A stretch of DNA of 64,000 bases, from contig NZ_BMQK01000016.1 of assembly GCF_014648075.1 (NCBI RefSeq), positions 62,001-126,000 on the forward strand, read 5' to 3'. The notes beneath the pieces were generated by a model. The model was not told the DNA's origin. It worked only from the letters and a program-made list of their open reading frames with translations, and ran no database searches. Shown here piece after piece: positions 59,079 to 64,000 of this stretch (the first letter of the stretch is position 1; every line of letters begins with the position of its first letter). Both the position numbers and the translations under genes were made by a program. Source of the stretch: Streptomyces ruber (GTDB taxonomy: Bacteria; Actinomycetota; Actinomycetes; Streptomycetales; Streptomycetaceae).

Positions 59079-59819
59079 TCACGTCCCCCGGTAGACGTCC
59101 AGCCGTCCGCACATCCCGAACTTCCCGTACTGCGCGGGCTGTTCGACCCGTACGACGGCGTCCGCCAGATGGGAGACGTCACCGTCCTCCAGCCGGTCGA
59201 GCTGGTCACCGGTGGCCGCCGCGGCCGCGCGGGCGCCGCGCTCCCAGCGCTCCCGCCACTCCGCGAGCCGGGGCCGCACCAGCGCGGCCGCGGCCCGGTG
59301 GAAGGCCGCCAGCGGCTCCGGACCGTCGGCGTCGCGCAGCGCCCGGTAGCCCTCCAGCGCGAGGTCGCGCCGCGCACGGGCGGCCCGCTCCCGCTCCTCC
59401 TCCGGGGCGTCCGCCGGGACGGTGGTCGCGGCGGCGTACGTCTCCGGGTCGGTGAGGTACTCGGGCGGCAGGGTGAGCACGGCGTCGCCCGCCTCCGGCA
59501 GCCCGTTGTTCTGCATCAGCACCGTGATCCGCAGGTCGTCCTCGTTGACCAGCCGGTGGATGGTGCCCGGCGTGAACCAGGCGACCGTGCCGGGCACGAG
59601 CGGCGTCACCTCGTACCCGGAGGCGGTCAGCGTCTGCACCGCGCCGCGCCCACCGGTGACGACGTACGCCTCCGAGCAGGTCAGGTGCAGATGGGGGCTG
59701 CCCCCGCACACACCGTCGGCCGCCGGCCAGTCGTACACGGACAGGTGCGACAGCGCGACCGCGCCGGGCAGCCCGGCGAAGCCGGTCGCCACCGCGCCGG
59801 CCCCGGCCCCCGTCACCAC
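59079..59819 (-). CDS. Cupin-domain protein of a sugar-catabolism operon
   Basis: 246 residues. A cupin barrel (about 20-110) shows PHLHLTCSEAYVVTGGRGAV (motif 1 with two His and a Glu) and PGTVAWFTPGTIHRLVNEDD (motif 2 His). A helical Arg/Ala-rich C-terminal part follows. It resembles cupin proteins found beside Gfo/Idh oxidoreductases and PmoA-like proteins in Streptomyces. GTG start at 59819 or 59816 overlaps the end of the upstream gene. Third gene of the operon. Confidence 0.8.
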   Translation of the reverse strand: MVTGAGAGAVATGFAGLPGAVALSHLSVYDWPAADGVCGGSPHLHLTCSEAYVVTGGRGAVQTLTASGYEVTPLVPGTVAWFTPGTIHRLVNEDDLRITVLMQNNGLPEAGDAVLTLPPEYLTDPETYAAATTVPADAPEEERERAARARRDLALEGYRALRDADGPEPLAAFHRAAAALVRPRLAEWRERWERGARAAAAATGDQLDRLEDGDVSHLADAVVRVEQPAQYGKFGMCGRLDVYRGT

Positions 59820-60748
59820 GGGTGCTCCTCCAGGTACTTGGCGATCTCGTCCCGCTCCCAGGCCCCGTCGGCCACCACCACCCGGTACCGGCGGGTCAGC
59901 GTGTCACCGGGCGCGAGCTCCAGCTCGTCGTGGAAGGCCCAGGACGGCGCGACGGCGGCGAAGGGCTCGTTGCGCACGAACCAGTGGGCGGGGTGGGTGC
60001 CCCGGGCCCCGTCGTGGTCGTTCTCGGGGGCGTGCGCGAAGACCAGAGTGGCGTGGCCGTCGGTGACGTCGTGCTCGCCCGAGTAGGCCAGCCAGGGCGA
60101 CTGGCTCCCCATCAGCCCGGGCCCCTCCGCGTCGGGCCCGATGACCCGGCCGTCCCGGAAGGCCCTGGGGCCGCGCCAGAACAGGCCCGTGTAGCCCGCG
60201 TTCGAGCGCCCGGCGGTGGTCGGGCTGCCGAAGAGCAGTGGTTCGTCGCGCCGGTTGGTGATGGCGCTGGTCCAGGTCAGCGCCCAGGACCCGGCCGCCG
60301 GGTCGACGTCGTGCACCTCGATGCGGCGCTCCTCGTCGGCCCACAGCTCACCGGTGTACGGGTGCCAGGTGAGCCGCTCGGCGATGACGGCACGGTCGCC
60401 GCCCGCGGACACCTCGTCGAAGCCGACGTGCGCCATCGATCCCACGCGCTCGGGAAGAGGGAGGTAGCCCTCCCCGTGCACATAGCTGTTGCCGCCCCAC
60501 AGGTTCTGCCCGGACAGGTGCGAGGCGGTGAGCTGGAGGCCCTTGTGCCAGCGGTGGTCGTTGGGGCGGTAGTCGGTGACGACGTCGCCCTTGAGGGTGC
60601 GGACCGGGTGCAGGTACGGCTTCGGCGCCTCCCAGGCCGCCTCGGGCCGGTAGACGTAGGCGAACAGCTCGACACCGGTGGTGGGTTCGGTGACCGTGAC
60701 CCGGTCGCCGTGGGCGTGGACGATGCGCAGGCCGTCGTGGATGGTCAT
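59813..60748 (-). CDS. PmoA-related protein (DUF6807)
   Basis: 311 residues of the PmoA/DUF6807 family. Conserved segments are YHPYLHP-like KPYLHPVRTLKGDVVTD near residue 43, NDHRWHKGLQL near 63, and GSMAHVGFDEV near 100. The fold is beta-rich, like sugar-epimerase or mutarotase barrels. The role is unproven; its constant place beside Gfo/Idh genes suggests sugar catabolism. Its stop overlaps the cupin start, its ATG overlaps the Gfo/Idh stop. Confidence 0.85.
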   Translation of the reverse strand: MTIHDGLRIVHAHGDRVTVTEPTTGVELFAYVYRPEAAWEAPKPYLHPVRTLKGDVVTDYRPNDHRWHKGLQLTASHLSGQNLWGGNSYVHGEGYLPLPERVGSMAHVGFDEVSAGGDRAVIAERLTWHPYTGELWADEERRIEVHDVDPAAGSWALTWTSAITNRRDEPLLFGSPTTAGRSNAGYTGLFWRGPRAFRDGRVIGPDAEGPGLMGSQSPWLAYSGEHDVTDGHATLVFAHAPENDHDGARGTHPAHWFVRNEPFAAVAPSWAFHDELELAPGDTLTRRYRVVVADGAWERDEIAKYLEEHPW

Positions 60749-62010
60749 GCGGGGATCTCCTCGCTGCTCTCGGCGCCCGCGGTCGCGGGTGCCCAGCCGG
60801 GGGCGCCGCCGTGCAGGGCGGTGTAGTACGGGTCGCCGGGGCCGATCTCCCCGGCCCGTACGGTGGTGTCGGTGAACGCCGACTTGTAGATCGCGGTGAT
60901 CAGCTCCAGGCTGGTGCGCCCGTCGGCGCCGCTGGATCGCGGCCGCGTCCCGGCGCGCATGCTGGCCACCAGGTCCCGCAGCTGCGCCAGGTGCGAGCTC
61001 GGCACGTCCGCGCCGAAGTCCCGCCAGGCAGCCGCGTCCTCGTCCGGCACGTCCCGGGCGGGGGTGATGCGCCAGTTGTCGTTGCTGTGGCCGTACAGGT
61101 GCGTGAGCTCGACGGTGGCGCGCTCACAGTCGATGCGTATGCGGCTGACTTCGTCGGGGCTGAGGACGCTGTTGACGACCGTCGCCATGGCGCCGTTCCC
61201 GAAGCGCACCAGGGCGGTCGAGACGTCCTCGGTCTCCACGTCGTGCACCAGCCGCCCCGCCATGGCCCGCACCTCGCTCCACGGACCGAGCAGATCGAGC
61301 AGCAGGTCCATCTGGTGGATGCCGTGGCCCATGGCGGGCCCGCCGCCCTCCGTCTCCCAGCGGCCGCGCCAGGGCACGGCGTAGTAGGCGGCGTCGCGGT
61401 ACCAGGTGGTCTGGCAGTGCGCCACCAGGGGGCGCCCCATGGCCCGCTCGGCGATCAGCCGCCGCACGTGCCGGGAACCCGAGCCGAAACGGTGCTGGAA
61501 GACGATCGAGGCGTACGGGCCCCCGTCGGCGCCCTCCTCCGCCTCCACGGCGTCGAAGTCCGCGAGCGTGGGGACCGGCGGCTTCTCGCACCACACCCAG
61601 GCACCGGCCCGCAGCGCGGCCACGGTCTGCTCACGGTGCAGGGTCGGCGGGGTGCAGACGGCGACGAGGTCGGGCCGCGCCTCCGCGAGCATCTCGTCCA
61701 GATCGGTGTAGGCGTGCGGGATGCCCGCCTCGGCGCAGAACGCCTCGACCGCGCCGGCGTCGATGTCGACCGCGGCGACGACCTCCGTCTCGCCCTCCCC
61801 GGCGAGCGCGGTGAGCGCGGGCAGGTGGCAGCCGCGGGCGATGCCGCCGGTGCCGACGATCGCGGCGCGGATGCGGCGGCCGTCGAGCGGGGGCGGCACG
61901 GGACGGTCCGGGACCGGGTCGGCGAGGGGCGTGCGGCTCTGGTTCGTACGGCTGGCGTCCGTACGGCTCTGTGGGGTGTCGGGACCGGAAGCGTCACTGG
62001 ATGTCGGCAT
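60745..62010 (-). CDS. Gfo/Idh/MocA family oxidoreductase
   Basis: 421-residue NAD(P)-dependent sugar or inositol-type dehydrogenase. After a ~45-residue Ser/Thr/Pro-rich lead, the Rossmann motif AAIVGTGGIARGCHLPAL lies near residue 49, the CEKPP motif near 140, and GGGPAMGHGIHQMDLLLDLL with catalytic Asp/His near 226. ATG 62010 chosen. It heads an operon with PmoA-like and cupin genes (4-bp overlaps) and has a LacI-type operator 76 bp upstream. Confidence 0.9.
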   Translation of the reverse strand: MPTSSDASGPDTPQSRTDASRTNQSRTPLADPVPDRPVPPPLDGRRIRAAIVGTGGIARGCHLPALTALAGEGETEVVAAVDIDAGAVEAFCAEAGIPHAYTDLDEMLAEARPDLVAVCTPPTLHREQTVAALRAGAWVWCEKPPVPTLADFDAVEAEEGADGGPYASIVFQHRFGSGSRHVRRLIAERAMGRPLVAHCQTTWYRDAAYYAVPWRGRWETEGGGPAMGHGIHQMDLLLDLLGPWSEVRAMAGRLVHDVETEDVSTALVRFGNGAMATVVNSVLSPDEVSRIRIDCERATVELTHLYGHSNDNWRITPARDVPDEDAAAWRDFGADVPSSHLAQLRDLVASMRAGTRPRSSGADGRTSLELITAIYKSAFTDTTVRAGEIGPGDPYYTALHGGAPGWAPATAGAESSEEIPA

Positions 62011-62085
62011 GTACGTGATCAGCTCTCCATCGGTCGTGCGGGCGGAGGCGGGGACGTGGACGGCGGCTCCGTCACACCGGCGATA

Positions 62086-62097
62086 GCAAGCGCTTTC
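62086..62097. promoter_or_regulatory. LacI-family operator upstream of the Gfo/Idh operon
   Basis: GCAAGCGCTTTC contains the perfect core AAGCGCTT, the centre typical of LacI/GalR-family operators. It lies 76 bp upstream of the Gfo/Idh start in an unusually A/T-rich spot. The regulator gene is not in the window. Confidence 0.65.
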
Positions 62098-62347
62098 CCC
62101 GCCGCTGCAACGTATGCCGGGCCGGAACGGGCGGTCAACACCCCGGACGGCGCCCCGGACGATCTCCGTCCCCTCGGGTCGCGTACGGGCCCGTACGCGG
62201 CCCGAGGCCTCACTGGAGCCCGCCAGCCCAGGTGCCGAGCCCTTCACCCGGAGGCGCTACGCTGCCCCTTGCACCCGTGATCAGCGCCCCACCGCGAGCA
62301 CGCGTGTCCGTCGACCCTCTTCGAGCAGCGCTTGGACCACGTACTCC

Positions 62348-63223
62348 ATGTCTTGGTTTGAATCCCTCATCCTCGGACTCGTCCAGGGACTGACGGAGTT
62401 CCTCCCCATCTCCTCCAGCGCCCACCTGCGGCTGACCGCGGCGTTCTCCGGCTGGGAGGATCCCGGCGCGGCCTTCACCGCGATCACGCAGATCGGCACG
62501 GAGATCGCGGTGCTGATCTACTTCCGCAAGGACATCGGGCGGATACTCGCCGCGTGGTCCCGGTCGCTGACGAACAAGGAGATGCGGCAGGACCACGACG
62601 CGCGGATGGGCTGGCTCGTCATCGTCGGCTCCATCCCGATCGGCGTGCTCGGCGTGACGCTCAAGGACCAGATCGAGGGGCCGTTCCGCGACCTGCGCCT
62701 GACCGCGACGATGCTCATCGTCATGGGCATCGTCCTCGGCGTCGCGGACCGGCTGGCGGCACGCGACGAGACGGGCGGCCGGCACCGGGCGATCAAGGAA
62801 CGCAAGACGCTGAACGAGCTGAACGTCAAGGACGGCCTGCTCTTCGGTGTCGCCCAGGCCATGGCCCTCGTCCCGGGCGTCTCCCGTTCCGGCGCCACCA
62901 TCAGCGGCGGCCTCCTCATGGGGTACAACCGTGAGGCCGCGGCCCGCTACTCGTTCCTCCTCGCCATCCCGGCGGTGCTCGCCTCCGGCGGCTTCACGCT
63001 CAAGGACGCGGTCGAGGAGGGCGGCGTCTCGTGGGGGCCGACCGTTCTCGCCACGATCGTCTCCTTCGTGGTGGGTTATGCGGTCATCGCCTGGTTCATG
63101 AAGTTCATCACCACCAAGAGCTTCATGCCCTTCGTCTGGTACCGCGTCGTCCTCGGCATCGTCATCATCGCGCTGGTCGGCATGGGCGTGCTGGACCCGA
63201 ACGCGGGGGACTCGGCGCACTGA
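62348..63223 (+). CDS. uppP: Undecaprenyl-diphosphatase
   Basis: 291-residue BacA/UppP membrane enzyme that recycles the C55 lipid carrier for cell-wall synthesis and gives bacitracin tolerance. The two active-site motifs are QGLTEFLPISSSAHL (residues about 14-28) and PGVSRSGATISGGLLMG (about 178-194). Seven to eight membrane helices. ATG 62348 is the family start. A short 7-bp stem-loop follows the stop (63237-63260). Confidence 0.95.
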   Translation: MSWFESLILGLVQGLTEFLPISSSAHLRLTAAFSGWEDPGAAFTAITQIGTEIAVLIYFRKDIGRILAAWSRSLTNKEMRQDHDARMGWLVIVGSIPIGVLGVTLKDQIEGPFRDLRLTATMLIVMGIVLGVADRLAARDETGGRHRAIKERKTLNELNVKDGLLFGVAQAMALVPGVSRSGATISGGLLMGYNREAAARYSFLLAIPAVLASGGFTLKDAVEEGGVSWGPTVLATIVSFVVGYAVIAWFMKFITTKSFMPFVWYRVVLGIVIIALVGMGVLDPNAGDSAH

Positions 63224-63494
63224 CGGAGGCCGTGGACCGGCGGATTCCTCTAGCCGCCGGGTAGCGGAAATCAGCGGAGAATCCCGTCCATTCGCGGCCT
63301 CTCCCCATGGTCATCTCCCAGTCGCCTCCCACTCTCCCACTCCCCTGCGGCACTGCTACTGCTCCTGGGCCGGTGAAGTCGCGGACAAGCCGATGCATGA
63401 GGGCCTCTTTCTCCCAACTGTCACTGCTGTCACCATGGCTGGCGTCGGGGCGAGCCCGAACAGGTGTAGCCCGAAGCGTTTCGAAGGGGAACAG

Positions 63495-63881
63495 ATGCGC
63501 ATCAAACGACAGCGAGCTGTGACAAGACTCGCGACAGCAATCGGGGCGGGAGTGCTGGCGACCGCTGGCATGACGGTTCCTGCCGTCGCCGCGGACTCCG
63601 GACCGGCCGCCGCCCCGCACAGCCAGAGCGTGGGCATTCAGAGCGGCTACGTGGAAACCTGGATCAACGGGAACGTCAGGTTCGGACCGTCTACGACCTA
63701 CGGGATCAACTACACCGTGGCCGCGGGATTCCGTTCATACGGCCTTTGCTGGCAGCAGGGCGGCTGGGTCAACGCCAACGGCGTTGCCCACGACAAGTGG
63801 GTCAAGCTCGACGACAACGCGTGGATCTGGGGCGGCCTGCTCAAGGGCGACGAGACCGGCGGCGTCCACAACCACTGCTGA
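63495..63881 (+). CDS. Small secreted SH3-like protein
   Basis: 128 residues. A Sec signal peptide (basic MRIKRQR, then AIGAGVLATAGMTVPAVAA, cut near 33) precedes a ~95-residue domain. GNVRFGPSTTYGI resembles the start of bacterial SH3 domains (VNVRSGPSTSY); KWVKL, NAWIWGGLLKGDET and a final HNHC follow. Two cysteines (CWQQ and the last residue) could form a disulfide. RBS GAAGGGG before ATG. Possibly binds cell wall; no enzyme motif. Confidence 0.82.
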   Translation: MRIKRQRAVTRLATAIGAGVLATAGMTVPAVAADSGPAAAPHSQSVGIQSGYVETWINGNVRFGPSTTYGINYTVAAGFRSYGLCWQQGGWVNANGVAHDKWVKLDDNAWIWGGLLKGDETGGVHNHC

Positions 63882-63915
63882 CCTGGTTGACTCGCCGGTG
63901 GTTCCGGTGCCGGGA

Positions 63916-63948
63916 GAGGGCCCCCACAGGAAGAAGCAGGGGGCCCTC
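63916..63948 (+). terminator. Stem-loop terminator after the SH3-like gene
   Basis: Perfect 10-bp arms GAGGGCCCCC (63916-63925) and GGGGGCCCTC (63939-63948) with a 13-nt A/G-rich loop, 34 bp after the stop. Confidence 0.85.
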
Positions 63949-64000
63949 GTGCGCACACCAGACGACCGAACCGGCCGCTGAGCGCCCCGCCGACCACCTT

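Noticed and set aside
1..64000. CRISPR array, prophage, or large biosynthetic gene cluster
   Set aside because: No regularly spaced repeats, no phage structural or integrase genes, and no PKS/NRPS/terpene-type genes were found.

Overview
The window is a very GC-rich, densely packed actinobacterial chromosome segment with strong third-position G/C bias, GTG and TTG starts and many GTGA/ATGA overlaps. Everything points to Streptomyces. The gene order (bioA-bioD, a CNNM-type pair, SGNH hydrolase, purB, sbcCD, and a divergent third-type EF-Tu) matches, as far as I recall, the left part of Streptomyces core chromosomes such as S. coelicolor around SCO1245-SCO1321. No phage, plasmid, CRISPR or tRNA was recognised.

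Layout. 1-11.2 kb: end of the biotin operon (bioA, bioD), an LLM-family oxidoreductase, a GNAT protein, two CNNM/CBS membrane proteins, an SGNH hydrolase whose 3' end is split by a 2.56-kb insertion (oxidoreductase plus AraC-type regulator), then purB and a mug-type glycosylase. 11.2-20.1 kb: ROK and GntR regulators, a Tat-exported PhoD phosphatase with a PHO-box-like repeat, an unusual membrane/ACT/GNAT fusion, a DUF885 protein and an SDR. 20.1-26.2 kb (all minus strand): sbcC-sbcD nuclease, an IMPACT-family protein, a SixA-like phosphatase, and a shortened cysteinyl-tRNA-synthetase-like protein.

26.4-29.6 kb: a three-gene FecCD-type ABC importer behind a clear cobalamin riboswitch. 29.6-32.6 kb is a decay zone holding several gene remnants: a LysR gene and its divergent EamA partner that have both lost their N-termini, a lipoprotein gene with a stop at the lipobox cysteine, and a NUDIX/WD40 chimera. 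32.6-44.7 kb: a MarR-like regulator behind a MerR-type promoter, a secreted tripeptidyl-aminopeptidase-like hydrolase, a tctCBA tricarboxylate importer divergent from a CitA/CitB-like two-component system, phosphoketolase, a double universal stress protein and a cyclic-nucleotide-binding-fold protein.

44.7-57.5 kb: a TetR gene divergent from an FMN reductase with three identical palindromic operators between them, a CDF metal exporter, a YbaK protein, two left-handed-beta-helix enzymes, DedA, a Tat-exported GH3 glycosidase, a thioesterase, an MFS exporter, a substrate-binding-protein/ATPase deletion scar, a spermidine-synthase-like protein and EF-Tu3. 57.5-64 kb: a long EF-Tu3 leader, a TVP38/DedA protein, a three-gene sugar-catabolism operon (Gfo/Idh, PmoA-like, cupin) behind a LacI-type operator, uppP, and a small secreted SH3-like protein.

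Most of the window is ordinary housekeeping and stress metabolism. The most informative parts are the gene scars (the precise insertion at 6.45-9.0 kb and the deletion fusions at 30.27, 32.36 and 54.9 kb) and the regulatory DNA (riboswitch, triple TetR operator, MerR-type promoter, GntR, LacI and PHO-like sites). I did not find a convincing new multigene system.
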